Below, in pieces: positions 1 to 8,812 of a stretch of DNA of 58,663 bases. The notes beneath the pieces were generated by a model, which was not told the DNA's origin, did not search any database, and worked only from the letters and a program-made list of their open reading frames with translations. The stretch is from Sporomusa acidovorans (GTDB taxonomy: Bacteria; Bacillota; Negativicutes; Sporomusales; Sporomusaceae): positions 3,292 to 61,954 of the forward strand of contig NZ_FNAM01000037.1 of the NCBI RefSeq assembly GCF_900101845.1, given 5' to 3'. Each line of letters begins with the position of its first letter. Positions within the stretch are counted from its first letter, which is position 1. The position numbers and the translations under genes were made by a program.

Positions 1-328
1 TTACTCTGACGCCTAAAAATAATGTAACACAAGTAAATCGTGTTACTTTGTTACTCATTTAAATACCTATTATCTTACGCACTGTTTTAAACAAACCGCG
101 TTTAAATTAATACTTAGAAATTATCAAGTAAACAGAAAAACCGCGTAGAACGTTATAATCCACGCACTATAGTAAAAAAGCATAGGCCTCAACACTCTTT
201 GCCGGCTTTTATTGGATTAGATCCCTGGCTGGACGAAAGCACATGCCGCGCTAACGTTAATGCTTTTGATTAATAATGTTTATTATATTATTTTCATAAT
301 ACTGGACTGGTATGCGTAAAATCTTGAT
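1..328. other. Intergenic left edge, no gene seen
   Basis: AT-rich sequence without a convincing reading frame on either strand. The only structure seen is a perfect 7-bp inverted repeat, GTAACAC at 24-30 and GTGTTAC at 40-46, with a 9-base loop followed by TTTG; it could be an operator or the end of a transcript entering from the left. No tRNA or repeat recognised. Confidence 0.5.
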
Positions 329-400
329 AAAAGAGAAGACAAAGGGATGGTGGTTCTGTCTCTAAGACATTGCCTCCGTCCCCTTGTCTTCTCGTCTTTT
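329..400. terminator. Long bidirectional hairpin downstream of the XRE/membrane-protein pair
   Basis: Arms at about 331-350 and 375-397 pair almost throughout (GAAGACAA ... TTGTCTTC core). On the minus strand the stem is followed by CTCTTTTATC, so it would end transcription of the two minus-strand genes at 436-1261; the plus side has a TCTTTT run as well. The loop is about 25 bases. Confidence 0.55.
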
Positions 401-435
401 CCACGAAAGAATAATAAATTAACCTGCTTTCACCT

Positions 436-1035
436 TCATTTCATAGCACGGTGCATCAAATAATTGTACGATAGAATTTGCCAGCCAATCAGTCCTAAGA
501 TTACTGACGAACTGGAAATAGGCAATGCCGTGTAAGAGACGATATCCTCCGTATTCGCATCACTTTGGGAACTGTGGGATTGTGGGCTATTTGACAAATC
601 CAACTGAAAACCCAGTGACAGCACCTTGTCTTTTCCGTCAATAGCTTGTTCCGGCGGTACACGATAAACAGAAACTTGAAAGCATGATAAACAGAATAGA
701 AATATTAAAACCGCAAGCGTTGTCAACATGGTTGTTTTTGCCGCTTGCCCTGTCAAAATAAATTCACGTTCATCCCGCTCTTTAAGAAATGTAATTTTAG
801 ATAATATCTTTTCTCTAAATTCTGCCGACAGCATAAGTCTAACACTTAGATAGAGAGAAATAAGCATCCAAGAACCAAAGACCGCACACCCGCCAAAATC
901 ATACCAGACTTTCGCATATACATTTGTTTGTGCAGCCTTTTGCAAGTCAAAAATAAACAGAAAAATAAAATAAAACATTAGTACCGGTAACTCAAATAAA
1001 AAAACCTTTAACAAAAATTCGTCAAACTTTCTCAT
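436..1035 (-). CDS. Four-helix membrane protein paired with an XRE regulator
   Basis: About 199 residues with hydrophobic segments near residues 6-28, 42-65, 100-122 and 170-190 and a charged cytoplasmic loop containing RDEREF before the third helix. That ERDER-type loop followed by a helix resembles the DUF2178/DUF3796-type membrane proteins that sit beside small XRE regulators; the family call is tentative. I set the start at the ATG at 1035: the longer frame would begin at a TTG inside GAGGAGGAG, which is plainly the ribosome binding site. The start overlaps the end of the regulator gene by 14 bases, so translation is probably coupled. Function unknown; a role in sensing or in toxin/antitoxin-like stress control would be guesswork. 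Confidence 0.7.
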   Translation of the reverse strand: MRKFDEFLLKVFLFELPVLMFYFIFLFIFDLQKAAQTNVYAKVWYDFGGCAVFGSWMLISLYLSVRLMLSAEFREKILSKITFLKERDEREFILTGQAAKTTMLTTLAVLIFLFCLSCFQVSVYRVPPEQAIDGKDKVLSLGFQLDLSNSPQSHSSQSDANTEDIVSYTALPISSSSVILGLIGWQILSYNYLMHRAMK

Positions 1036-1261
1036 TCTGCTCCTCCTCAACCGAAAAAATCGTATTAATATCTGTTTTAAAATATCGCGCTATACGAAAA
1101 GCCAGCTCTAGAGATGGATTATAGCCCCCCCCTTCGATTGCCACAATAGTCGCTCTTGTTACGCCAATTGCTTTTGCCAACTGTTCTTGGGTCAGTCTAT
1201 GTTCGGCCCGAAAAACATGCAGGCGATTGCTGATTGTAAGCTGTACTGATGATTTAGTCAT
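1022..1261 (-). CDS. Small XRE-family transcriptional regulator
   Basis: 79 residues, essentially one helix-turn-helix domain. Residues about 10-65 carry the Cro/cI pattern with LTQEQLAKAIGVTRATI as the two central helices and the usual LELAFRIARYF third part. Proteins of this size and form (YozG/HipB-like) repress their own two-gene operon. A GGGAG motif lies 7 bases before the ATG. Translationally coupled to the membrane protein at 436-1035, so the two are one unit: DNA-binding regulator plus membrane partner. The C-terminus ends in an acidic tail (EEEQNEKV). Confidence 0.85.
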   Translation of the reverse strand: MTKSSVQLTISNRLHVFRAEHRLTQEQLAKAIGVTRATIVAIEGGGYNPSLELAFRIARYFKTDINTIFSVEEEQNEKV

Positions 1262-1494
1262 TTATTACTCCCTTCCACAATCTTCTATAAACAATGTATA
1301 ATTAATTATTCTAAATGTCAAGTTTATTTTACTTTTAATTTATATTATTTTTTACCAATCTCGCCCCTTAAGGTGCGAGAGAGCTTGGACTCAGTTTAGG
1401 CTAGATAAAATATCTAACTATCCATAAAAGGAGGAACTGGCGCATTCTATAGAGAATAAAAAATGTAATTTATTAACTTTTAACAGAGGAGCTT

Positions 1495-3168
1495 ATGGAT
1501 TATATATATTTATCCGTCATGGGTTCATTGATTGGAACGCTTGCGATAGTTCTGATTTCCATATATCTATATGTATTGTACCGTGTTCGCTATATGGGTA
1601 TATGGGCCATAAGTTGGCTTGTCCTTCTCTTTAGGTCGGCTATTTTTGATTCAGGATTATTTTCCTGGAAAGAACCCGAATCCGTCTTAGGTTTGACATT
1701 ATATCAATTGTTGACTTTCATCTTTGTCCTGCTGATTGTTTGGAGCACTTATAGCTTTATAAAAAAGCCGCTTAGTAAATGGTGGATATATGGCACTGTC
1801 ATCAGTTTCATTTTAAGTATTACCTTGAATATTCAATGTTTCTCCTTACTGTATAAATTATTACTACCCATCTATTCCGGCTGTTTTGCATTCATATGGG
1901 TTGGCTTCCTTTTTATACGTCATTCTGAATCACCTATCTTCGGCCGCTTGGTTACCGGTTGTGCTTATATTCTAGTGAGTCTTATCAACTTTTCAGCGCC
2001 TTTTATAATGTATGGCTCGTGGATGCTTCCATGGGGATACGCTTTTGGTGGAATATTGCGGTTAGTTATTGCTATTGGCACTTTAATACTATATTTCGAA
2101 AAAACCAGAACCGATTTATCCAATAGAGAATTTCAATATAAATTATTAACAGAAAACGCCATTGACGTAATCTACTATTATCGCCTCCCCCCTGAAGCCA
2201 CAATTGAATATGTAAGTCCCTCCGCTCTGTTGGTTACCGGTTATGCCCCCGAAGAGTATTATGCTGATAATAACTTAATCTTCAAATTGATTCATCCTGA
2301 CGACAAATCCCTGCTTGACGACTTCATCAATAATCTGCCATGCTCTTTGGAAACGCCGCTGACCCTACGCTTATTCCGCAAAGACAAAGCCACCCTCTGG
2401 GTCGAACAAAAATGTGTCCCTATTCACAATGAAAAAGGGCAGCTCGTGGCACTCGAAGGCATTATTCGTGATATTACGCAACGAAAAAAGCTGGAACAAA
2501 TGGCCTCAACATTTGACAGGATGAATATGGTAGGCAGCATGGCGGCAACTGTCGCTCACGAAATCAGAAATCCCATGACTACTGTGCGCGGCTACCTGCA
2601 GGTACTGGGACGAAAAGAAAAATATCAACCGGATAAAGAAAAATTTACACTAATGATTGAAGAAATAGACAGAGCCAATAATATTATCCGCGAGTATCTT
2701 TCTTTATCCCACGAAAAATTAGTTAGTTTAAAGAAATGCTCTCTAAATTATATCATTGAGGCCTTATTCCCTTTGATCCAAGCGGACGCTAATTCTTCCA
2801 AAGTATATGCCTCGCTTAACCTTAGCGATATTCCCGAATTGTTGCTGGACGAAAATGAGGTTCGTCAACTGTTGCTGAATTTAGTCCGTAATGGCATTGA
2901 GGCAATGCCAACAGGCGGAAATCTGGTTATTCGTACTTTCCGTGGAGACAACAAAATTGTTTTATCTATCAGCGACCAGGGTTCGGGCATACCGCTCCAT
3001 ATCTTGGATCATTTGGGTACACCATTTTTTACCACAAAAGATACAGGCACCGGCTTAGGTCTTCCAATTTGTTACCAAATAGCCCACCGTCATAATGCCA
3101 GTATTAAGATTGATACCAGCACTACAGGAACTACATTTTTCGTGTATTTTAGTCCGCCAGTCCTATAA
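1495..3168 (+). CDS. Membrane PAS-domain histidine kinase (sporulation-kinase type)
   Basis: 557 residues. The first 205 residues form about seven membrane helices without a large external loop; a PAS domain follows at about 215-330 (ENAIDVIYYY ... GIIRDITQRK), then a HisKA dimerisation/phosphoacceptor domain with H-box AHEIRNPMTTVRGYL (His about 355) and an HATPase domain with N box (NLVRNGIEAMP), G1 (DQGSGIP) and G2 (GTGLGLP). This is the layout of orphan kinases that feed the Spo0A phosphorelay (KinA/KinB class). No response regulator is adjacent, which fits an orphan kinase. A close paralogue lies at 27093-28823. Start: ATG after GAGGAG; a rho-independent terminator follows the gene. Confidence 0.9.
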   Translation: MDYIYLSVMGSLIGTLAIVLISIYLYVLYRVRYMGIWAISWLVLLFRSAIFDSGLFSWKEPESVLGLTLYQLLTFIFVLLIVWSTYSFIKKPLSKWWIYGTVISFILSITLNIQCFSLLYKLLLPIYSGCFAFIWVGFLFIRHSESPIFGRLVTGCAYILVSLINFSAPFIMYGSWMLPWGYAFGGILRLVIAIGTLILYFEKTRTDLSNREFQYKLLTENAIDVIYYYRLPPEATIEYVSPSALLVTGYAPEEYYADNNLIFKLIHPDDKSLLDDFINNLPCSLETPLTLRLFRKDKATLWVEQKCVPIHNEKGQLVALEGIIRDITQRKKLEQMASTFDRMNMVGSMAATVAHEIRNPMTTVRGYLQVLGRKEKYQPDKEKFTLMIEEIDRANNIIREYLSLSHEKLVSLKKCSLNYIIEALFPLIQADANSSKVYASLNLSDIPELLLDENEVRQLLLNLVRNGIEAMPTGGNLVIRTFRGDNKIVLSISDQGSGIPLHILDHLGTPFFTTKDTGTGLGLPICYQIAHRHNASIKIDTSTTGTTFFVYFSPPVL

Positions 3169-3185
3169 AAACCCTAAATGATCTC

Positions 3186-3228
3186 AGCCCTTTTTCGGTG
3201 AGCAAATCACTGAAAAGGGGCTTTTTTA
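3186..3228 (+). terminator. Terminator of the PAS kinase gene
   Basis: Arms AGCCCTTTTTCGGTGA and TCACTGAAAAGGGGCT with a loop of about 4 bases, followed by TTTTTT. It lies 18 bases after the kinase stop codon. Confidence 0.9.
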
Positions 3229-3393
3229 CATCTTAATATTGTACACATTTCAACATTATTTTCCATCTCTTTACACTATTACAGGAAATTGTATTCTTTT
3301 CTCCGTAACCCCTATTAGGGGGGTGAGCGTTATGACGACATAACTTTTTAAAAAAGTCTATTCGTTAATAACTATTATGAAGGAGAGAAGAAC

Positions 3394-4569
3394 ATGATAA
3401 TCAATAATGAAAAAACAAATTCCTGCGTAACAGTAACTCCAGAAAATTCAATTAAAATTTGCGTAGCTAAAGCCCTGGAAGAAAAGAAAGAAGTATACCG
3501 CTTCCGCTATCAGATCTATGTAGAAGAAATGTCTAGGCATTTTGAAGAGGTAGACTACAATAATAAGCTAATATATGATAAATTAGACGAATGGGCAGTG
3601 CTGTTATATGCCAAAGTTGGTTCAGAGATAATTGCCACTTATCGAATCAATATCGGTACCATTGCAGACTTTCCCCAAAGAGTAATAGAATTTTTAGCTC
3701 TGGATACATTTAACAATGGCGTTATTGAACATGGCGATCATAAATTTGCCTTTGCTACAAAAGTAATGGTCACTCCCGCTTATCGAAGCTCGCCAGCGTT
3801 CTATCGGCTTATGACAAAATGCTATGAAATTTGTTGTTATGAACAAGCCCAATTTCTCTTTGGTATCTGCAACTTTCATTTGCTTCCTCTCTATGAACAA
3901 CTAGGTTGCCGCAGATACTACAAAAACTTTTTTTATCATGGTCACGGCTTAGCGACCCCTATTGTTATGCTTATAGATGACGTTCAGCATTTCCGCAAAG
4001 TACGTTCACCGCTTTTTCGCATAGCACGGAAAAGACAATCATTAAATACCAACGTAGTTGAATGGTTTGATAGCGTTTTCACCAATAATTCATCCATTAT
4101 TAATAGTCAAATTATCACAGAAGAAGAATTATGGAATCTTTTAGGCAAACACTTAACTTGTCCGCCAACTGAATGCATAACGTTACTGCATGGCTTATCA
4201 GAAATGGAAGCGAAAAAATTCCTTCATAGCTGCGGGATTGTTGTCCACTGTGATGCAGGCGATAGGATTACGTTTCAAGGTGATGTAAGTTATACTTATA
4301 ATCTATTAATTTCCGGCAAATTAAAATCATTAACCTTCCAGCGCCCAATCAAGGAATACACCGTACCCGGTCAACACTTTGGAGCAAACGGATTAACGGA
4401 GAGCAATACACAAACGGAAGATATTATTGCCGTTACTTTTGCAGAAATCTTAGTATTATCCGGCACTACTTTTCAAAAATTCTATCGCTCCCAACCGGAA
4501 ATTGCCCACAAGATCGTCCAAAACATTATCCATACAAAGAAAAAACTAGCTAACATTAGAAAAATTTAA
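3394..4569 (+). CDS. Autoinducer-synthase-like N-acyltransferase fused to a cyclic-nucleotide-binding domain
   Basis: 391 residues in two parts. Residues about 20-215 have the GNAT-fold pattern of acyl-homoserine-lactone / N-acyl amino acid synthases (LuxI/FeeM group): VYRFRYQIYVEEM, then DKLDEWA and ATYRIN, i.e. the Arg-x-Arg-x-x-x-Tyr entry, the Asp-x-x-Asp acidic pair and the Thr-x-Arg strand. Residues about 270-385 resemble a Crp-type cNMP-binding beta-roll (GDRITFQGD, NLLISGKL, GQHFGANGL) ending in a short helix, with no helix-turn-helix after it. Likely activity is transfer of an acyl chain to an amine such as an amino acid, with the second domain acting as regulator; substrate and effector are unknown. 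AAGGAGAG precedes the ATG. An ACCCCTATTAGGGGGGT inverted repeat lies about 70 bases upstream. No partner receptor gene is adjacent. Confidence 0.75.
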   Translation: MIINNEKTNSCVTVTPENSIKICVAKALEEKKEVYRFRYQIYVEEMSRHFEEVDYNNKLIYDKLDEWAVLLYAKVGSEIIATYRINIGTIADFPQRVIEFLALDTFNNGVIEHGDHKFAFATKVMVTPAYRSSPAFYRLMTKCYEICCYEQAQFLFGICNFHLLPLYEQLGCRRYYKNFFYHGHGLATPIVMLIDDVQHFRKVRSPLFRIARKRQSLNTNVVEWFDSVFTNNSSIINSQIITEEELWNLLGKHLTCPPTECITLLHGLSEMEAKKFLHSCGIVVHCDAGDRITFQGDVSYTYNLLISGKLKSLTFQRPIKEYTVPGQHFGANGLTESNTQTEDIIAVTFAEILVLSGTTFQKFYRSQPEIAHKIVQNIIHTKKKLANIRKI

Positions 4570-4662
4570 TCCAAAATGTTTTCAGCTTAATAGACTAACA
4601 ATCGTCGTTATACTTGCACAGTGTAATAACGGTTACAGTTAATTTGCAATGGCAAAAACCAT

Positions 4663-4700
4663 AAAAAAGCACTGTTTCTTCACGGAAACAGTGCTTTTTG
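4663..4700. terminator. Bidirectional terminator between convergent genes
   Basis: AAAAAGCACTGTTTC and GGAAACAGTGCTTTTT form a strong stem with A and T runs on both sides, ending both the acyltransferase gene (plus) and the PagL-like gene (minus). Confidence 0.9.
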
Positions 4701-4719
4701 TCTTTTAAAATTTTACTGA

Positions 4720-5280
4720 TCAAAAATTAGTCACAAACCCAACTGAAATTCCGCGGGAATCATACCCGGGATTATGCGTTCTAAAGCCATTAGAAACATG
4801 CATTAGCTTATACCCGACATTGATTGAAGAGTTTTCGTTAAATCGATAAATGACTTGAGGACCGATCCGCCACATGAAATTATAATATCTTCCTCCAGCG
4901 GGAAATACTTTGTCATAAAGCATAACTCCCCCGCTCATATCGAAGGCTACGGATAACTTGTCAGAAAGATATTTTTCATTACGGATCATGTAGGTAGGCC
5001 CGACGCCGACTGCGGAGCTCTCCCGAATCTTTTGGTTAAGAGTTATCTCCCCGTACGGCCGAGTAATGGTAATCCCTCTATATACAGATCTATTTTTAGT
5101 TCCAGAAATTTTCTTAAGTATATGTAACGATACCGTATCAATATCGCGGTCAATCCCGTGTGAAGTTAAGAAGTCCCACTCCAGTTCCGTTTTGGAAGCG
5201 GCCGCATAGCAATAGGAACTACCCGGCAGGAAACTTAGCAAAAAATTGATGGCGATTGCTAAACAAATTAATCTACGCAC
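4720..5280 (-). CDS. PagL-like lipid A 3-O-deacylase (outer-membrane beta-barrel)
   Basis: 186 residues with a signal peptide (positively charged start, hydrophobic core about 5-20, cleavage near CYAAAS), alternating beta-strand sequence and a terminal Phe, the usual outer-membrane barrel signature. The C-terminal motif HVSNG...NPGYDS (His161, Ser163) matches the catalytic His-x-Ser-Asn motif of PagL/acyloxyacyl hydrolases, which remove the 3-O acyl chain of lipid A in the outer membrane. The acidic third member appears as Asp174 where Pseudomonas PagL has Glu. Length fits the family. This is direct evidence that the host has an LPS-bearing outer membrane. Single gene with its own terminator. 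Confidence 0.8.
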   Translation of the reverse strand: MRRLICLAIAINFLLSFLPGSSYCYAAASKTELEWDFLTSHGIDRDIDTVSLHILKKISGTKNRSVYRGITITRPYGEITLNQKIRESSAVGVGPTYMIRNEKYLSDKLSVAFDMSGGVMLYDKVFPAGGRYYNFMWRIGPQVIYRFNENSSINVGYKLMHVSNGFRTHNPGYDSRGISVGFVTNF

Positions 5281-5604
5281 AATAATGACACTCCCCGTAT
5301 GACTTTTTCTATATTGCTGACCCTACGTCTTTGCAAAAATAACCATAGTTTCCTTAACAAAGGAAAAACATAATTAATATTCGATATCCTGCGTTATTTC
5401 CCTGCTTAAAATACCCAAGTAGTAAAAAATTTTCCAATATCCCTATGCGGACCTACAGTCCATAAACATCAGCCATATAGATTTGTTTCGTTATTTTGGA
5501 GGAATACCCAGAATTTTGTCGAAATAGTAATTATATCTGTATAATTCTAAACATTCTTAACTTGCAAGTACTTTTTTCTGTATTAAAAAGGGAGGAAGCA
5601 GTTC

Positions 5605-7719
5605 ATGAGCATCAAATGGAAGCTGTTTATTTTATTTGCTTTTTCCGGAATAGTAACCAATCTGGCGGCGACGGCGCTAATGTCCCAATTGTTTAAAACA
5701 AATTACAGTACCGTAGCAGTGTTAGCAGTCAATCTATTCAATGCGGGAATTGTTTTGTATTTGGTTCTAAAATTTGCGCGGCCACTTGGCCTACAGGCGA
5801 ATAACGATAGTGAAGCCCTAAACATAAAAGCATTATCCGCCAGTACAAAGGCTGCCAACCCGCAGGATCATACAGCCGCCTTGTATTCCGGTGCAGAGAA
5901 ATTATCAACAGCCAGTGTGGGGCTTGCCTCACTCATGTACGAAGCCAAGCAGTTTGTTAATCTTATTGCCCAAAATATATCTGAAATTGCCGGCGGTTCG
6001 GATGAAGTCGGTAAAATGACAATAGCGGCGGCAGAACAAACCGATAAAGTCTCGACATTGGCACAAACTACGGCCGATAGGATGAAATTACTTGCAGACA
6101 GTGCCGAATCGATCATCAAAGCTTCGAATGCAGGGCAGATGGCTATTGACTCGGCCGCTAAAACAATTAACGAGATTGCTGCCGAAGCCCACAGTAATGT
6201 TGGTCTGGTTGAAAATTTTGCGCAAAAGTCGCATGAAATTAAAGATATAGTCGCCATGATTGCAACGATTACCAGCCAAACAAATCTATTGGCCTTGAAT
6301 GCGGCTATTGAGGCGGCGCGAGCCGGGGAACATGGCAGAGGGTTTGCCGTAGTAGCTGAGGAAGTTCGAAAGTTAGCCGAGCAATCGCAGGAATTTGCCA
6401 GCCAAATTGGCACGGTAATTGAGCAAATGCAAGCGGATATGGATAAGGTGGTAGCTGCTTTTCGCGATACTACCGAGGGAATGTCAACAGGGGTAGAAGC
6501 CATAACGCAGGCTAATAACAGTTTTACTAAAATTACAAGCGAAATAGAAATAACCCGCAGCGGTATTCATGATGTAGCCAAATTTGCGGAAGATCAGTCC
6601 AAGTCCACCATTGCCCTAAGAGATGCCGTACATCACGTTGCGGCAGTTACCGAGCAATCGCTGGCAGCAACCGAAACAACGGCCGCTAATACGCAGCAGG
6701 TTAACCACTCTATTGAAGACATCGCGGGGAAATCACGCTCGCTAGCCAGAACGGCGGGAGAATTACATCAGGCAATCATAAGGCTCAACTTATCAAAGAA
6801 AAAAGTTATTATGGTTGCCATTGGCCAGTCAGAAACTTCCGCAATTTATAACGGAATAAAAAAATTCTCCGAGACAATCACTGCCAAGACCCAGGGAGCT
6901 TGGGAAGTTAAAATATTCCCTAATAATCAATTGGGAGACGATACCGAAGTATTGGATAAATTGAGAAACGGTATTGTGGAGATGACGCTTATGGCCTCAT
7001 CTCAGATGGGATCAATTGTGCAGGAAATGAAGGTATTTGATTTTCCGTTTACTTTCAAGGATGAGAATACTGTTGATCGCATACTCGCAAGCTCATTTGG
7101 CACCAAAATTCTGGCAGCCTTGGATACATACGGTCTGCATGGTTTGGCATTTGTCGATCAGGGATTCCGCAATTTGACTAATTCCCGGCATCCGATCACT
7201 TGTCTGGACGATTTTAAGGGACTTACGCTGCGCACGATGAATAATCCTATCCATATCGAGGCATTTAAGCTACTTGGCGCTACGCCTAAGCCATTAGAAT
7301 TCAGCAAATTATACTCAGAGTTAAGTCAACAGACAATTGACGGGCAAGAGAACCCTCTTTCCATCATTTACGCTTCCCAGTTGTATGAAGTACAGAAATA
7401 CTTAACGCTGTCACAACATCTTTACAGTCCGTTTGTCATGCTATATTCCAAGGCCTTGTGGGACACTTTGCCGGCAGCGGATCGAGTGCTGATCGAACAA
7501 GCGGCTCAGGAAAGCGCCAAATATACCACAGCCGTGACACGCAAACAAACGGCAAAATTAATCACCGACCTGGAGGGTAAGGGCATGCTTATTAATAAAA
7601 TAGCTGACTCTGACCTTAAAATACTCCGGGATGCCATCCAGCCTGTTTTCGGGGAATTCAAGGGGCAAATTGACGCTACGTTAATGAATGAACTGCAGGA
7701 TATGCTAAAACGACTCTAA
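5605..7719 (+). CDS. Methyl-accepting chemotaxis protein fused to a TRAP (DctP) solute-binding domain
   Basis: 704 residues. Two membrane helices at about 7-28 and 35-56 with almost no periplasmic loop; a long alpha-helical signalling domain follows, with the hairpin tip at about 215-255 (TNLLALNAAIEAARAGE, GRGFAVVAEEVRKLAEQS). From about 397 to the end the sequence is a DctP family solute receptor: WEVKIFPNNQLGDDTEVL, FRNLTNSRHPI, DFKGLTLRTM (the conserved carboxylate-binding Arg) and TIDGQENPLS. DctP proteins normally bind organic acids in the periplasm for TRAP transporters. Here the domain has no signal peptide and follows the cytoplasmic signalling domain, so it is predicted to sense a cytoplasmic ligand (inference). 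The start is the ATG after GGGAGG. No TRAP permease genes are adjacent. Confidence 0.9.
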   Translation: MSIKWKLFILFAFSGIVTNLAATALMSQLFKTNYSTVAVLAVNLFNAGIVLYLVLKFARPLGLQANNDSEALNIKALSASTKAANPQDHTAALYSGAEKLSTASVGLASLMYEAKQFVNLIAQNISEIAGGSDEVGKMTIAAAEQTDKVSTLAQTTADRMKLLADSAESIIKASNAGQMAIDSAAKTINEIAAEAHSNVGLVENFAQKSHEIKDIVAMIATITSQTNLLALNAAIEAARAGEHGRGFAVVAEEVRKLAEQSQEFASQIGTVIEQMQADMDKVVAAFRDTTEGMSTGVEAITQANNSFTKITSEIEITRSGIHDVAKFAEDQSKSTIALRDAVHHVAAVTEQSLAATETTAANTQQVNHSIEDIAGKSRSLARTAGELHQAIIRLNLSKKKVIMVAIGQSETSAIYNGIKKFSETITAKTQGAWEVKIFPNNQLGDDTEVLDKLRNGIVEMTLMASSQMGSIVQEMKVFDFPFTFKDENTVDRILASSFGTKILAALDTYGLHGLAFVDQGFRNLTNSRHPITCLDDFKGLTLRTMNNPIHIEAFKLLGATPKPLEFSKLYSELSQQTIDGQENPLSIIYASQLYEVQKYLTLSQHLYSPFVMLYSKALWDTLPAADRVLIEQAAQESAKYTTAVTRKQTAKLITDLEGKGMLINKIADSDLKILRDAIQPVFGEFKGQIDATLMNELQDMLKRL

Positions 7720-7780
7720 GTGGGATTGAGTCGTTAAAAATGAAAGGAACCAACAGATCAACCGAACTATCCTGATGGAC

Positions 7781-7828
7781 AGGGAGCCATTCCGAAATGG
7801 TAAAGTTTCGGCATGGTTCCTTGTTATT
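7781..7828. terminator. Hairpin between chemoreceptor and nitroreductase genes
   Basis: Arms AGGGAGCCATTCCGAAA and TTTCGGCATGGTTCCTT pair with one or two mismatches around an 8-base loop; TTGTTATTT follows. Placed between convergent genes, so it can serve both. Confidence 0.65.
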
Positions 7829-7835
7829 TAAGTTC

Positions 7836-8405
7836 TCAATTCATAATAATATCTGCCAGTTTACGTTTGGGAACATGATGTATTTGCTGTTCATCACGCC
7901 AATACTTAATATCTCCGTCCAAGTCAATCTCTTCCATTACGACAGTTTCTTGGGGCTTACCCAAAGCAATAACAAGAAGAACCTCATAGTTTTCCGGTAT
8001 TTGCAGGGCTTCCCGTATTACGGCCTGATCAAAATTTCCTATCATACAGCCTCCCAGCCCTAGTTCAACTGCTCCCAGCAAAATACTTTGCGCTGCTATA
8101 CCGTAGTCTACAGTATGCACTTTGTTAACCTGTTCTTCCCTTACAATAGCAATATAGCCTGAGGGACGCTCTCCTTCTTGGGGCCCATCCCAGTCTTTTA
8201 GATAGCCGGCCCATCGTAAACCCGGATATACTTTCTGATTCAGCTGCTTATCACAGGCAATATAGTAACGCAGCATTTGCCGGTTAGCTCCGCAAGGAGA
8301 TAAGCGGGCATAATTAATAAGTTTGACTAATGTTTCCCGGCAAAGCTCTTCATTTTCGAAAAACCGTCGATAACTCCGGTTCTTCTTAACTAAGTTTTCA
8401 AACAT
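7836..8405 (-). CDS. Nitroreductase family oxidoreductase
   Basis: 189 residues with the short nitroreductase fold: N-terminal RSYRRF (FMN phosphate contact), ARLSPCGANRQ (the SPSAxNxQ equivalent), and the C-terminal glycine-rich stretch ELGLGGCMIGNFD that lines the flavin site, then LLVIALGKPQE. These are FMN enzymes using NAD(P)H to reduce nitro, quinone or similar compounds; the true substrate cannot be told from sequence. Single gene, facing the chemoreceptor gene. Confidence 0.85.
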   Translation of the reverse strand: MFENLVKKNRSYRRFFENEELCRETLVKLINYARLSPCGANRQMLRYYIACDKQLNQKVYPGLRWAGYLKDWDGPQEGERPSGYIAIVREEQVNKVHTVDYGIAAQSILLGAVELGLGGCMIGNFDQAVIREALQIPENYEVLLVIALGKPQETVVMEEIDLDGDIKYWRDEQQIHHVPKRKLADIIMN

Positions 8406-8501
8406 GGCTCTTCCCTCGCTTTCTGTAACTCGCGTTTTATCGGTTATTTCTCAATAGTCAAAAAGTCCCAAAAAAGTAGGCCTAAATGCCCAATTCATTC
8501 T

Positions 8502-8670
8502 TGACATTTTCTTGGAAGATATGTTCTAATATATAAGGTATCCTTTCATCATAACAAGGTTCCATTACTAAAGCTATTTCAAAAAGCACGCATGATATAT
8601 ATTGATTGCTAGGCTGCCGTTTATTATTTTACAAATTATGCAATCAGGCTTTGGCCTGCTTTTTTTTATA
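8502..8670 (+). ncRNA. Candidate small RNA (promoter to terminator, no reading frame)
   Basis: A promoter-like TTGACA (8502-8507), 18-base spacer, TCTAAT (8526-8531) is followed about 110 bases on by CAGGC-TTTG-GCCTG and a run of eight T (to about 8669). The predicted transcript of about 130 nt holds no open reading frame above 7 codons. It lies alone between a minus-strand and a plus-strand gene. The stem is short, so the terminator is only fair. It could also be an untranslated leader of the gene at 8813. Confidence 0.35.
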
Positions 8671-8757
8671 CATAAGTGCGTTTAACAGGCTGTCTCCCCT
8701 TTTGAGGACAGGGTCTACATGCTCTTACTGATAGTAGTGCGATTAGCTTCAACTGAT

Positions 8758-8785
8758 TTGTCTACACTTAGACTAACTATATTAT
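8758..8785 (+). promoter_or_regulatory. Promoter of the 116-residue gene / CBS-GGDEF unit
   Basis: TTGTCT at 8758-8763, 16-base spacer, TATTAT at 8780-8785; about 28 bases upstream of the ATG at 8813, which has GGAGG in front. Confidence 0.5.
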
Positions 8786-8812
8786 ATTTTAGCGAAAAAG
8801 GAGGCAAAAGTC

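Noticed and set aside
5868..6503. Long minus-strand frame opposite the chemoreceptor
   Set aside because: Antisense shadow of the Ala-rich signalling domain; no ribosome site and no family features. The same applies to the minus-strand frames at 55229-56317.
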